Shown piece by piece: positions 23,015-34,796 of a stretch of DNA of 64,000 nucleotides; the first letter of the stretch is position 1, and each line of letters opens with the position of its first letter. The DNA is taken from positions 372,001 to 436,000 of the forward strand of contig JAOWBW010000027.1 of the NCBI GenBank assembly GCA_026119855.1, read 5' to 3'. The notes beneath the pieces were generated by a model that was not told the DNA's origin, made no database searches, and saw only the letters and a list, made by a program, of their open reading frames with translations. The DNA comes from Campanula takesimana. Lineage: Eukaryota; Streptophyta; Magnoliopsida; Asterales; Campanulaceae. The translations under genes and the position numbers were made by a program.

Positions 23015-24535
23015 ATCTTCCACTTGCACTAGGCCCAATCACTAATGTATCTTATACCCATGAACCTAACATGACCATCATGTTTATCTTGAGGAAGTCC
23101 TTTTATAGCGGATCATCAATGTTATCATCTGTTGGTACTGTGCATATCTTTACGTCCTCCCTCCCTACAATTTCTCGAATGAGATAAAAGCGCCTAAGTA
23201 TGTGTTTGGATCTTTGATGTGCTCTTGGTTCCTTTGCTTGAGCAATAACACCATTATTGTCGCAATAAAGGTCTATTGGATTAGTAATGCTAGGAACCAC
23301 CTCTAATTCAGTTATGAATTTCTTGATCTAAACAGCCTCCTTAGCAGCATCTGATGCGGCCAAATACTCAGCTTCTATTGTAGAATCAGCTACTGTACTC
23401 TGCTTGGAACTCTTCCAACTTACAGCACCACCGTTTAGCATAAACACAAAACCAAATTGCGATCTATAGTCATCCTTGTCGGTTTGGAAGCTTGCATATG
23501 TGTAACCCCTTACAACAAGATCGTCATCCAAACCTCCGTATATCAGGAACGAATCTTTAGTCCTTCTCAAGTACTTAAGAATCGCCTTGACATGACAGCC
23601 ATCTAGTGACTCTCACCAGAATCTAACTGGTATCTTCTCGTCATGCTCAAAGCATACAAGACATCCAGTCTAGTACATATCATGGCATACATAATGGATC
23701 TAATTGCCGAAGCATATGGGATTCCATTCATGCGTTCTCGCTCATCAGTTGTCTTAGGACACTGAGTCTTGCTAAGACCTTTACCATGTAACACTGGCAG
23801 ATTATCTCCCTTAGATTTTTTCATTTGGAATCTTTTAAGAACCTTGTCAATGTATGTACTTTGACTTAAAGCAATCAGTCTTTTAAATCTATTACGATAG
23901 ATCTTAATTCCAAGGATGTATGCGGCTTCACCCATATCTTTCATTGAAAAATATTTTCCCAACCAAGACTTTACAAACTGCAGTGCAGGAACATCGTTTC
24001 CAATGATCAATATGTCATCGACATATAGCACTAGAAATAGTACTACGCTCCCACTAATTTTCATGTATACACAAGGTTCATTTTCGTTCTTGATGAAGCC
24101 AAACTCTATGACTGATTCATCAAATCGAAGATTCCAACTCCTTGAGGCTTACTTCAATCCATAGATGGATTTCTGCAACTTGCATACCTTATTAGAATTT
24201 TTTTGATTTACAACCTTCATGTTGTATCATATACACATCCTCAAGTAAGTTCCCGCTAAGGAACGCTGTTTTGACATCCAGTTGCCATATCTCATAGTCA
24301 TAATATACGGCTATGGCAATTAAAATTCTTATAGACTTGATCATTGCTACAGGTGAAAAGGTTTCATCATAGTCAGTACCATGAATCTACCTATAACCTT
24401 TCGCTACAAACCTAGCTTTGTAAGTATGCACCTTTTCATCCATATCAGTTTTCCTTTTGAAAACCCACTTGCATCCTATGGTTTTTATACCTTCGGGTGT
24501 ATCTATAAAGTTCCAATTAATTTTTTTCATTCATT
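23015..24535 (-). pseudogene. pol: Angela-like copia RT-RNase H, 5'-truncated
   Basis: Reverse transcriptase and RNase H of a Ty1/copia element, needed for reverse transcription in virus-like particles. It reads from about 24520 (GCKWVFKRK) through QLDVKTAFL and the catalytic YVDDILIIGND (about 24020) to IEAEYLAASDAAKEAV, LYCDNNGVIAQAKEP and KHILRRF in RNase H, ending near 23090. RT wording (SQSTYIDKVLKRF, ERMNGIPYASAIRSIMYAM) is Angela/BARE-like. Several stops and frameshifts break it (near 23600, 23310, 24150, 24390). Gag, protease and integrase are missing because the element is truncated at about 24535. Confidence 0.88.
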
Positions 24536-25015
24536 AATCATAGTTAGGGCCTAACATAAGGGTTAGGGGTTAAGTTACGCAATGGGAAGTTTTTAAAAAC
24601 CCATTTGCTCAATCGTCTGATAGGGCACGCTATGGTGTTTTGTGACAACTAGTAAACAAAAGTAATTATGTTTATTAATTAAGGATGGAAGGTCAGATTA
24701 TGATAGGATTCTATCCCATAAATTGAGATGCCTTCTGTAACAACCCTATTATTAGTGTCTGATCCCGCTTTCAAAGTTAAACAAATAATTAATATAATAT
24801 AACAGGAATAAAGGACATAAGAAGAGCCAAGTAATTATACCAATACATTGGAGGGATGATTGCTGATAGTACCAGAACTTATAGGGAGTCCCTTAAATCG
24901 GTGGGGAGCCTTGGTTCACAAAAATGCCAAAGTTCAAAAAGGATGAGAATCCTCTCAAAGTCGTCACTCAATTTATTGAAAAATAAAATACCTAGCAGTC
25001 TTGGTTTTGCGCAGT
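24536..25015. other. Junction region, non-coding
   Basis: No gene. TGTAACAACCC at about 24738 resembles the end of a chromovirus-type LTR and may be a small LTR remnant. The last bases before 25016 are 3' flank of the host gene remnant. Confidence 0.35.
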
Positions 25016-25040
25016 TCAAATATTAAGTTCATAGTCATAG

Positions 25041-26927
25041 TGTAACGCCCCCAACCCAAAGAACGTGCCAAGGGCATGACAACGACCGCAATCTAGAAAT
25101 AAACCCCCAAAAGCCTGCAAGGTCTCATTTAACAATCCATCAATTAAACACTTGAAACGTTTTAACAATAACGAAAAGGAATTCAGAGCAATCTAACCTC
25201 CATTTAAAATGTAAACCAAAACCAATGAACTTCCAAAATTAAATCCATACGTAACGTTCTCTAAGCCAAAATAGCACTCGTTACAATAATCCTAATCCAC
25301 TCCAAAATGAGTCTATAACTGAAAATAGTCATCAAAATACAATACGGAAATAATGAAATAAAGTAGTACTTCTAGGGTCTGTTATCCTTTCAGTCACTTC
25401 CAATCCAATGTAAATCCAATGTAGCTGCTTCACACCCGTGACCGTTAATTATCTGAAAATAATAAAAGGATGAGCGGCGAAGCCCAGCAAGTAACAAATA
25501 GCTCTACTAGTTGGACCAAAAGTGCAAAACGGTCATAAACTTTTCGCAAAACACTTTAACAAAAAAAAAACGCTTTAACCATAGGATCATTATAAAATAG
25601 CTACAGTAAAACACTTTAAAGTCAATTAAAATACACTTTATGCAAATTCAGCTTAAATGACTATAGCCACACTTATCCCTATGGCGGGGCCCACTGTACA
25701 CTAATCACATAAGGATCCACTGAACCTAGTTCCGGAACTAATCGGTCACAGTTATACACTACCTCCATTTCTGGAGTCCACTACCCCCATTGCTGGAGTC
25801 CACTGATATAGTCACTGAATGCATATAAAACACTTTGGAAGGAAACATTCACTCTGTAGTGACTTTAGTATAACAATAACATTATAATCATTCGGGACAA
25901 AATAACACTGCAGTTACTTTAGTAAAACTCATATTTGGTCCAGTTTAGAAAACATTATTTGAAAAGGATAATTTTATTTTTAAAAGAAAGTCAAAGGAGT
26001 TTTAGAAGTATAATAACAATTTATTTGAAAACGCTAGAAAAGGTATAAGTCACTTACCTCAAACAGTCACGAAGATAAATAAATATTTTGCTACAATGTC
26101 AATGCTCCTGTCCACCTAAACAGAAGTAAGGATTTCTATTATTAATAACATCAATTTATTTGCCTAAACCTTTATTTAATAATTACCTAATGTGAGTAAC
26201 TGGTACCTATATTCTCACAATTCAAATAGCCTAATAGTACCAACGTCTCCTACTGGGGTACTGTAAGGAAATAGGAATCCGGCATACGATAATTAACCCA
26301 AGATGATAAACTAGACACCAGATACTCCATTAGGCACTAACTAGTACAGCACTTTTACATTAAAAAATTGATTGCCTTGGCCATGATCGCCTTAGATGAT
26401 GATAGAAGGGAAATTAGATATTAATTAAAGTCCCATATCCAATTACTTCTCCATGGTCAACGAAATTCATAATCTATACTGGGCCAAAGCAAGATCACGA
26501 GACTAACCAATTAAAAATTGGATGCTCCCAGCCACATAAATCAAGATTAACAACTCACCTTAATTTCTTTGAGTTCTAGTACAGCAACTCAAAACGAGTG
26601 GCAGCAATGATCTTTTGTTCTGCAGTTTCTTGTCCAATCGATAGAATAATTGCTAGCAGGTCGTTGATTTCATTCCGTTCTCTCGCTCTCTCTAATGCGG
26701 CTCTCGTTTCTAACTGCTATACTTCAAGCGGTTAACCTAATTTCATATACATAACCCACGATCCTTTATAAAACGTATTCTCTAAACCAGTAATAATAGG
26801 TTAAAGGTTTTACCCTCTTTACAGTTATTCCTTAAATACCCTTAGCTTCCTAAATATTTACTATCAAGCCATTATAAAAATATAACAATAATAATAATTA
26901 ATAAATTCAGATTTTTGGTATTTTACA
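25041..26927 (-). mobile_element. Solo LTR, chromovirus-like, inside a host exon
   Basis: On the minus strand it starts TGTAAAATACC and ends GTTGGGGGCGTTACA (1887 bp). It is flanked by a perfect 5-bp duplication CATAG (25036-25040 and 26928-26932). No internal domain remains, so it is a solo LTR. It interrupts the last coding exon of the host gene remnant and supplies a new in-frame Val-stop two codons after the junction Leu. Confidence 0.88.
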
Positions 26928-27376
26928 CATAGAGAGGGATGTCATTGAGATTTTCATCTTCTTCACTTGGGACTTCATCGCCTTCGTTTGTAGAATCCGG
27001 TTGCTGGAGGCTAGAGTTACTGCTGCTGTTATCATATTCTTCCCATTTTCGCTTTTTCACTCCTACAAGTATACAACCAGATTATTTTGTGGAAAAATGC
27101 AATTACATCCATTTTAAATAAAAAATGTACTACGAGTCATAGTGAAGATATGTATTAATAGCTGAAATTATTAATTTCTTACCTAAATTCATTAGGTTCT
27201 GGTAGGATTCTCTAAGAAAAGCTTCCACATATTCAGTTGTGTTCATCCGAGTAACTTCCTTATTTTTAACGTTATAGCTTCCAACCACTTTCGATCGAAT
27301 CAATGTCTTCCAACTAATCGTTGCTAAGTTGTAACCCTGAATTGCATAAAATTTCAGAAAGCGGTTAAGCACTATA

Positions 27377-27912
27377 CTCCCTCTGTCCCGCTTTCCCTCT
27401 GTCCCGCTTTAAGGTTCTTACTTTCCTTTTTAGTTTGTCCTAATTTAAGGTTCTTACTTTACTTTACCGGGCGAATGACCAAACGGTGCAACGTACTTTC
27501 ACTTTGTTTACACCAAGTGCAACGTACTTTAAAGTTACCACATAATGCAACGTACTTTCCAATTTTGTTTCAAATAATGCAATTTTCGTTTCAAATAATG
27601 CAACGTACATTTTAGTACGTTGCATTATTTAAAACGGAAATTGCATTATTTGAAACAAAATTGGAAAGTACGTTGCATTATGTGGTAACTTTAAAGTACG
27701 TTGCATTTAGTGTAATCTAGGGTGTGGTACGTTGCATCAAAACGTAATTTTCCCGAACCTAAAATAGAAAGTGGGTCCCACTTGTCATTCTCACAATAAA
27801 AACTCCCTACCCACTTTCTCTTTCCTACTTTACTTTTCATACTCACAACATTTACTTTTTCTTAATCTCCGTGTAAACTCAAAGTAAGAACATTAATTTA
27901 GGACGGAGGGAG
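27377..27912. mobile_element. Stowaway-like MITE with large internal palindrome
   Basis: Terminal inverted repeats CTCCCTCTGTCCC and GGACGGAGGGAG are flanked by TA (27375-27376 and 27913-27914), the Stowaway (Tc1/mariner-derived) signature. Subterminal TAAGGTTCTTACTT recurs. Inside is a near-perfect palindrome of about 190 bp centred near 27611, built from GCAACGTAC/GTACGTTGC units. It lies in an intron of the host gene remnant. Confidence 0.88.
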
Positions 27913-28261
27913 TATTAAATAGTTCCATTTTGAATTAGTTTAACATAGCAGACTTACAGGCCGAGCTTCTATTTCCTGTTTCACTACTTCAGCTGGTCTC
28001 TTTGCGAGGATGCCATTAGCGATGAAATCATACACCTCTTTGTGCGTTCTGCACATCCTTCGCGATGCCAGATGATAGTGATACTGATTGAAGAAATCAA
28101 GAAAAATAACCAGTAGTTTATAATCAAATATGTAAGACATGCCATTTAATTTCTAAAAATTATATTCAACTTATACAAAATATTCAATAATTAATAAGCT
28201 CTCAAAGCCTAAGCAAATGGACATCAGCATACAGTGTGCTCCCGCGCGAGCACAGACGTGC

Positions 28262-28380
28262 ACGTACACACACATATATGTATATCTATATATATGTACA
28301 TATATAATATGTAGGTATATGTATGTATGCATAAGTTTATATAAATGTATATATAAATCTATACTTATACGGACATGCAT
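28262..28380. repeat. AT-rich TATATG microsatellite
   Basis: Imperfect alternating TATATG/TACATA text of about 120 bp. The minus-strand open frame across it is repeat-driven. Confidence 0.7.
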
Positions 28381-28681
28381 ATAAAATCAGTTATGATGTA
28401 TGTTTGAGTCTCACTGTGTCAGTTTGTAGTCCGTAATGACGTTTCCTGTGCTGTTGGATCCATCCTTGCTGTCGTTGATGTATGGGCAATTGGCATAACT
28501 TTGAAACACCAGTCATCACATTTTCCTGCATGATGGGTATCGTATCACAATAAGCGACTAGACGTAATTCTTTCACCTCTATTGTAGTCTTTAAGTAAGG
28601 AAATGCTGAAAGACTGGGAACTTGTTGCAAAGTATTGAAATAAAGAGACGTCACACAAGGTGAGTTAAGGAGTGGTCTCAT

Positions 28682-29311
28682 TACTGACCTCTTTTAACTA
28701 GTTAGTGAGACCAGTATCTTTTGGAGGTAGGTTGTGGGTCTTTATTGTCAATTGTCATGCTATGGGAAGGTCGACTGTCAACTTGTTATGACAAATAAGG
28801 AAATATTGTTTAATATAGTTTTGTTTGTTGTCAATTGTCATGCTATGGGAGGGTCCCTTTTATCTTCTAAGTTTAGATGTCTTCTTGATGTTTAATATAG
28901 TTTTGTTTGTTTTGTTATAAGCAATTATAGGTCCTTTATGCTTCTTTTGAGTGACTTCGATTTTATAGTTGATTCTTTGTCAAAATTTTGCTAGATTAAC
29001 TTAGTTGTCAAAACCATTATTAGGTTAAGATAGGTCCTAACAGAGGTCATGTTTAGAGGGTTGAACTGTTATAGAAGATGATGGTTACTAGAGAGAACAA
29101 ATAAATTTCATACATACGACATATATATGGAACGTAGAGGGTGGAGGAGGTGGGCATAACTGAGGAGAGGGTGGAGGTAGAGGGTGGAGGAGGTGGAGGA
29201 AGTGGCTGTAGTAGAGAAGGAGAGCGAGAGGTGCCGGAGGGTGGAGGGTGGCAGGGTGTTGGAGCAGAGCTGGGGAAGAGTGGGGGCGGAGGGGGGCTGT
29301 GGAAGAGGGGA
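28682..29311. other. Gene-free stretch with GGAGG low complexity
   Basis: No exon or domain recognised. A direct repeat (TTGTCAATTGTCATGCTATGGGA) occurs near 28745 and 28828. At 29135-29310 the sequence is a degenerate GGTGGAGGxGG minisatellite that gives Gly/Glu or Pro-rich frames, which I treat as non-coding. Confidence 0.5.
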
Positions 29312-29435
29312 TTAACACTATGATGCTCGGACTCTTTGGTTTATCCCGCCTGACACTTCTCAACAAGAATAAAATACAAGCACCGGACACGGGTACGGCG
29401 GGGTAAACCGAAGAGTCCGAGCATCAGTGTATTAA
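29312..29435. repeat. Foldback element of about 124 bp
   Basis: Arms TGATGCTCGGACTCTTTGG (left, near 29320) and its complement CCGAAGAGTCCGAGCATCA (right, ending near 29426) extend to TTAACACT/AGTGTATTAA at the edges. The arms enclose about 40 bp including CCGGACACGGGTACGG. Probably a small MITE or snap-back repeat; no clear duplication is seen. Confidence 0.7.
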
Positions 29436-29595
29436 CATGTGTTAGTTAATGCTTACACTAACATATATAATGCTTTAAATTGTGTAAATTGTTAAAGTGC
29501 ATTATCTTTAAAAGTATTGTTAGAGTATTTTTCAAATATTATTTTCGTTGAGAACTTTGTTTGTGACTGTTGTGAAAACAGTTACACGGAAGTTA

Positions 29596-29790
29596 CTAGT
29601 TTAATTTGAATCCTTGTAAGTATGTTACAAGGCATTTAACAGATTTAGTTTGATCCCTGATTGCAGGAGCCACTGGAGCCCACAAGATTTGTCTTCGCAA
29701 CATGGCTTTCATCTTGATCTGCCATAAACTAAAACTATTATTCCTATCAAAGTTGTTGATTTTCTGGTCCATCCCGGGATGCATCTCTTC
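29596..29790 (-). pseudogene. gag: Copia gag N-terminal fragment
   Basis: About 60 residues remain, including FDRNNSFSLWQIKMKAMLRR, the FDGxNxxxWxxxMxxxL signature at the start of copia Gag. It lies directly downstream, on the minus strand, of a primer site and LTR. The rest of the element is missing below about 29590. Confidence 0.75.
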
Positions 29791-29829
29791 TACTGCTGCA
29801 GAATGCCCTGATCTTTCTCAACTAACCAT

Positions 29830-30285
29830 GGTCTGGTGCCACTTGTTAGTAAATCAGACCCAAGAGATAGCAGATAATAATGAACTAAAATTGACAAACA
29901 AGAAAAACAAAATTTATGTGGTTTACCAATAAACGATTGGCTACGTCCACGGGCAAAGGGAGACATATATTATTAATATGGCGGAGAAACAATTACAGAA
30001 AATCTAATCACACTAATCTACTTTGCACGAATTTTGATCACAAAATTCCTGACTGTGCAAAACCTAGATCTAGAATTATTTATTTCTATTTTACTTTCTA
30101 AATTATGGAGACTACTAATTATCAACTAGTATTTATACTGCTAGAGTCGTGACCCTGAAGACAGAAGGAGTACAAAACTGAAAGAACCTATTACACTTAT
30201 GCACTTAAACAAATAAACAGTTAGTTCACAAGAGGTCGACTATCTTAGCATGACAGTTCGACTATCTTGAGGTGCAGTGTGTGAT
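29830..30285 (-). mobile_element. Primer site and truncated 5' LTR of an older copia
   Basis: On the minus strand the LTR ends CTGATTTACTAACA (29844), followed by TGGCACCAGACC (29841-29830), a decayed form of the initiator-Met primer site TGGTATCAGAGC. TATA (AGTATAAATACT) lies near 30137. Two copies of the TCGACTATCTT motif lie at 30233 and 30256. U3 is cut at 30285 by insertion of the Sirevirus-like LTR. Confidence 0.7.
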
Positions 30286-31096
30286 TGTTGAGTTATGCAG
30301 CAGAATAATTAATAAATAAAGAGAAGAAACAAATGAGTAAACAAAGGTGATAAATGTGTGTTTAAGTGTGAGTAAATGAAAGACAAACACAACGATGTAA
30401 CGTGGTTCAGAGTATTGCAACTCTCCTACATCCACGCTTCAATGTCCTCAACAGTGAAGAAGCAATCCACTATAATACTTCGTCAAGAAATTACAATAAA
30501 TTGCAGGAAAATTCCCTTAGAATTTTCCAACCTAATTAGCCTCACTAACTAAGCTTTGTACTTGTTGCAAAGCACAGAAAAAGAAAAGAAAAAGGTTCAC
30601 AAATGTGAGGGTTTTGGTGATCTCTAAAATCGCTCTTATGTAGCTATGTGAGATCTATTTTTGCTTATCTATTTTAGCACAGATTTATAAATTTCAAGAG
30701 TTATTTACAATTGAGTTTCTTAAAAGCTTTAATCAATGTTGTTAAGAATGGCAAGAGAAAGTGGTGTTTTCTTCAGTCATGCAGAGCTCCTTATATAGGT
30801 CTTCAGTATATATCTGTTTGAGTTCCAACGGTCTTAAACATCTTGGAAATGCATATGTCGGTCATTAATAAAAAGTTTTTGAACAGTGTTAAGTCAAGTT
30901 TGACTTTGACCAGTGGCTGAGTTGGCATGGATGTCAAGGTCTGCTATCTTTGAAGGTCTGCTATCCCGACTGAGGAAGATAGTAGACCTGTGATGACTTT
31001 GTTGGTATTCAGTTACTGAGAATATTTCTTCATAATTTGTGTTAGGTCCTTTAATTATCTGTCAAAACACTTGATATAGAAACTATGGTTCTAACA
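30286..31096 (-). mobile_element. 3' LTR of the Sirevirus-like element
   Basis: On the minus strand it runs TGTTAGAACCATAG...CATAACTCAACA (811 bp). The polypurine tract AAAAAGGGGGATAT lies just before it (31113-31097). TATA (ACCTATATAAGG) is near 30790-30800. A CCAACGG box lies at about 30824, and three AGGTCTGCTATC motif copies at 30938-30989. Confidence 0.88.
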
Positions 31097-31113
31097 ATAT
31101 CCCCCTTTTTGGG
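31097..31113 (-). other. Polypurine tract
   Basis: Minus-strand TCCCAAAAAGGGGGATAT abuts the LTR start TGTTAGAACC. A T/A homopolymer of about 22 bases lies a little further inside (31230-31252). Confidence 0.85.
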
Positions 31114-31276
31114 AGATAATTGAAGAGAAGCAATAGAGAGCAATCTGAAAAGAAAATTCATCTCTAAAAACAAAATAGAGTTAGATCAACAAGGAGATGC
31201 AATTAATTAAATTACATCCCAAAATAACGTAAAAAAAAAAAAAAAAAAAAAAAGATAAGAGTTTTTAGAAACGAAC

Positions 31277-34200
31277 TTAATGGAACAAGGCTTCAATGCT
31301 GTCATCACTTTGATACTCAGGTTCAGGCTGGGCTTGTCTAAGCTCTACTGCAGTCAAATGTCTTTCTCTTTCAAGATTCAGCAGCTGTAGTTGTTTATTG
31401 TTGAACCTGAAGTAGCATTGCTTGTTGTTCCATGTTAAGCTCATCCTATCATCATACTGAATGCCAAAATTGATGAGTTGGCTCTTCTTCAGCAATTTCT
31501 CCTTCTTTCCCAAATTCCTTGAGACAGTTGGGGCAGGTCCAAGTAGAAGTTGTCTTGTGGAGGAGCGTCCTCTTGAAGGTGCTTTCTGTTGAGAGAAGAT
31601 CTCTTGAAGATGGGAGAATTCCCTAAAATTTCTTGGTTGGGAACTAGCTTCAGTTTGGTCAACTATCCTGCCAGCAAGTGTTTCTTGAACCAATTTTGTC
31701 AAGTTATGTCTGAGTCCCTTCATCTGTGATCTGACATAATTACCAAATGCATTGATGTCTTCATGAGTTGCAGCTGGAAAAGGTGATGGATTTGCAGAGA
31801 AAATGTGAGAAGGAATAAGAGGACATGAGTACTGATGGAAGGGCTCTTGCAGTGATGGTTCATTTGGGAAGATAGCGGAGCTGGGAAGAATTCCTCCAAA
31901 AAGTCTCTTGATAGCATAGAAACCAAAAAATTTCTCAGAAACCAACTTCCAATAGATAACCTTGATGAGTTCAATGCACTTGGTCAGAACAACTCCAGAT
32001 TGCATATGGAGGGATTCATGGAAAATTAGGAGACAACCACTGGGAGAAGAACTTTTTCCATTGAACCATTTTGTCTCCATTAAGGCTTGAGGGAACAAGA
32101 CTAGTCTCATGGATATAGAATTGATTTAGAGACAGTCTGAATGTTTTCCACTCATTATGCACGAAAAAGATTCTCCCAGCAAGCTCTCTAGCAGGTATTT
32201 TTAGTTGGGCTTTTGAGTAGGTCCAATACTGACTGGAGATAGCTGAGTTAAGAATTTCTTGGGGAAACTCAAGGTGTTCAAATGAAAGACCAAGAGGGAG
32301 AATGGATGGAATAGAGAAGTTAACAGGATGAGAAATTAACCAAGGAGGGGGAGTATAGTACAGATGGATCAAATGATTGGAGAAGAAATGATCTGTGGAG
32401 GGATTATAAGGGCCAGGAGTGATGACTTCAAAAGAGGAATTGGTATGAATGTGAGGATCATAAACACTGGAAGAGTGAGTGGAGGAGGATGATTGACCAG
32501 TAGGGGGAGTTTTGTCCAAACCAAGTCTTTTCCAAGTAACCTCAAGACCAAACATTTGCTCAAGTTCATGGAACTTGGCAATTTTACCCATATCAGATAA
32601 AGCAGAATAGGCTTCTTTATCAAAGGGGTTCTCATCAACTAAGATTGTTTTTCCCCTTTCCAGATGAGATTTGAAGGGATGGGGAAGGCTGAACAGGTCT
32701 GTCAATGATCAATTGAGAGGTGGGAGAAGATTTTGGAGAGCTGGGAATGGTCTGGATGAGGTCTGCTATCATAGACTCGGTCCTACCAAGGTCTTTAATC
32801 TATTCCTGATCAATTTCAACAAAGTCATTCCCCCTTTCTCTTTCAACCAAGGGCTCAATCTCAATAAGAATATCATTCCCCCTATCAGTTTTAACAGATA
32901 CATCCTTAAATTGTGTTAAAACACCAGGAGTGAGCATAAATGAGGAAGATAGAGGACCTGATGATTTTGGAGAGTGAATTTGGGGAGAGGAAGCTTTTTG
33001 GTTATGAGGCTGAGTAAGAGTTTTAAGGGCTTCTACAGCTTCTTTGGCTCCTGAACTGAGGGTCTCAGTAGATGAACTTTGATGAGCAGGGTCAAAGTCA
33101 AAGGGTTCAGGTGGAGAAATTGAAGGGGATTGAGGAGGGGTTTCTTCTTCAGGGATCACACCTTTCCTTTTCTTACTCAGAGGAATAACTAAAACTTGTG
33201 GAACCTCATCTAGAACAAAAGGTTCATTGTCTTTTTGGAGCATTTTGGATTTTCTGGAAGGTTTGGGAAGAGGTGATTTTGAAGGAGAAGGTTTAGATTT
33301 GGTCTTTGATCCTTTATACACAAAGGCAATTTTTGAGGAGGGAGATGGGGTATGAGTTGTACTAGAACCAGGTGTAGAGGGATGAGGAGCTTCAAGAAGT
33401 AAGGGAGGAATGATATTGGCTAAAGGTTCATGATCTGTTGGGTCATCTTCCAGGTCTACTATCTTGGGTCCTCTATCTTTACTACCCTTTCCTTTAGACA
33501 TTTGAGCCATTTCAGCTAGTGTTTCCCTTTCAAAATCACTGCCAAATGGAGATGAGACATAGGAAGGTGAGTTATTATCTTGCTGTTCAGGTTCTGGTTG
33601 ATCTTCAATAGGTTCTTATACCCGGCCTACTTGTTTGTAGGAGAAGGTATGGATTCTAAAGACCTTATATCTATGATGGGTGGCTTGCCTATCATAGGGG
33701 GAAGGAACTCTTACTGATGTAGGAAGGTTCTCGGCAGGATTTTGCAGTTTAGTTGTCTGGGCTCAGAATGACTATTATGAGTACTTTTTGTAAAGGGAAT
33801 TTCGCCACGAGCAAGACTCATGGCTTTGCCATGATGTACGATGGTTTAGGGCATCCGAGTCCGTTTAGGGCCCGAAAATAGCCTTTTATGTTTTAAAAAC
33901 AGTTATTTTTATATTCAGATTTTATTTCCTTATTTCGTTTGTTTAGGGTTTTTCGTTTTTGGTTGCCCTAGGGGTATTTAAACACTTTTACTATTCTGTA
34001 GCCGTCAGTTTATGAATTTTATTCAAAGATTTTTCTCTTATTTTCGGTGGATTCCGAGTTCTATCTTTGTAAGGGTTTATCGCTCGTAAACTCTTGTGAT
34101 TAGCGCTTGCTAATTCACGAATATCTGCTTCCGTTCTGCGTCACTTACTCTCATTGTTCTCCCAATATGAAGTAAGTTTCCACTCAGAAACCTAAATCAT

Positions 34201-34796
34201 CCTGGATTTGTTGAGGATTTGGTTTTGGTTTTAAGGGGATGATGGCTAGAGCTAAGACTAAAATTAGACAATAAAACAAAGCTTCAATTTGTGGTTTGAA
34301 CTGTATGCAATAGACACAACAATTGTTTCCACTCACTAGGGCTCGTAACATGGTGAGATGAGGTCTTTCCACATAAACCTTTCATTACTACATCAGCCAA
34401 AGTAGAAAATTGGGGAGAAAGGAACTTCTTATAAACAGGTTTATCAGAATGGTAAGTAGGCCATCCCTCTATATTTGCAGTTTGAGAGGAATAAATTATT
34501 TTGGAGTCCCATATATTAGAAATCATATTGGGTTCATTAGGAGTGCCATATGCAGCAGCAACATCACTAGGGGAGACAGTATATGAGGTACCTTGAAGGG
34601 TGAATTGAATGTAATGCTGCTATGTCTAAACTCCATTATCATGAATTTGAGAGCAGAGTAATAGAAGAATTGGAGGGTTGGCTTCCATGAAGGTCTTCAA
34701 TTTAGCATTGATTAGAAGCTCTCCTATCCATCCACCAGCGGGATTATGGTAGAAGGATTTCTGAATGAGGTAGCCATGGGCCGATGATGAATTCAT
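31277..34796 (-). pseudogene. Sense accessory ORF of the Sirevirus-like element (after pol)
   Basis: A long decayed gene on the same strand as pol, starting at ATG 34796 (MNSSSAHGYLIQKSFY). The N-terminal block contains FTLQGTSYTVSPSDVAAAYG and a VYKKFLSPQFSTLADVV block. After the solo-LTR interruption come PYDRQATHHRYK, then (33510-32800) a Lys/Ser/Pro-rich, nuclear-signal-like stretch, (32705-32016) a globular part with YSALSDMGKIAKFHELEQMF, and (32110-31277) a helical C-terminus ending SDDSIEALFH. Stops and frameshifts occur near 34665, 33620, 32790 and 32060. The N-terminal pattern matches residue for residue in many places the ORF beginning at 63563. Family unknown to me; it could relate to Sirevirus env-like or plant transposon accessory proteins. 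No signal peptide or convincing membrane segment is seen. Confidence 0.7.
33715..34143 (+). mobile_element. Solo LTR, 429 bp, inside the accessory ORF
   Basis: Starts TGATGTAGGAAGG, ends GTTCTGCGTCA, flanked by a perfect 5-bp duplication CTTAC (33710-33714 and 34144-34148). TATA-like GTATTTAAACAC lies near 33977. The accessory reading frame is in register on both sides once the insert and one duplication copy are skipped, which confirms the ends. Family not identified. Confidence 0.85.

Larger units (their letters stand above)
25016..28681 (-). pseudogene. 3' exons of an unidentified spliced plant gene, disrupted by an LTR and a MITE
   Basis: Four exons with correct splice signals and consistent phase are visible. 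Exon 28525-28415 (possibly open to 28681; ENVMTGVSKLCQLPIHQRQQ onward). Exon 28083-27958 (42 codons, donor GTAAGT). Exon 27336-27183, ending in a one-base codon remnant. Terminal exon from 27062 (VKKRKWEEYDN, then an acidic Ser/Asp/Glu-rich tail). The Gly codon is rebuilt exactly across the last intron. The solo LTR at 25041-26927 splits the last exon; beyond it the frame resumes for six more residues to TGA at 25016-25018. A Stowaway MITE fills one intron. I do not recognise the protein. It lacks upstream exons in the window, so it may be a fragment or a gene with distant 5' exons. Confidence 0.6.

Noticed and set aside
28391..28681. Single 96-residue gene
   Set aside because: Better explained as an exon (28525-28415) of a multi-exon gene with an optional upstream extension; a CAG acceptor and GTGAGA donor bracket it.
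29088..29390. Pro-rich minus-strand and Gly-rich plus-strand frames
   Set aside because: Both come from a GGTGGAGG minisatellite read in opposite directions.
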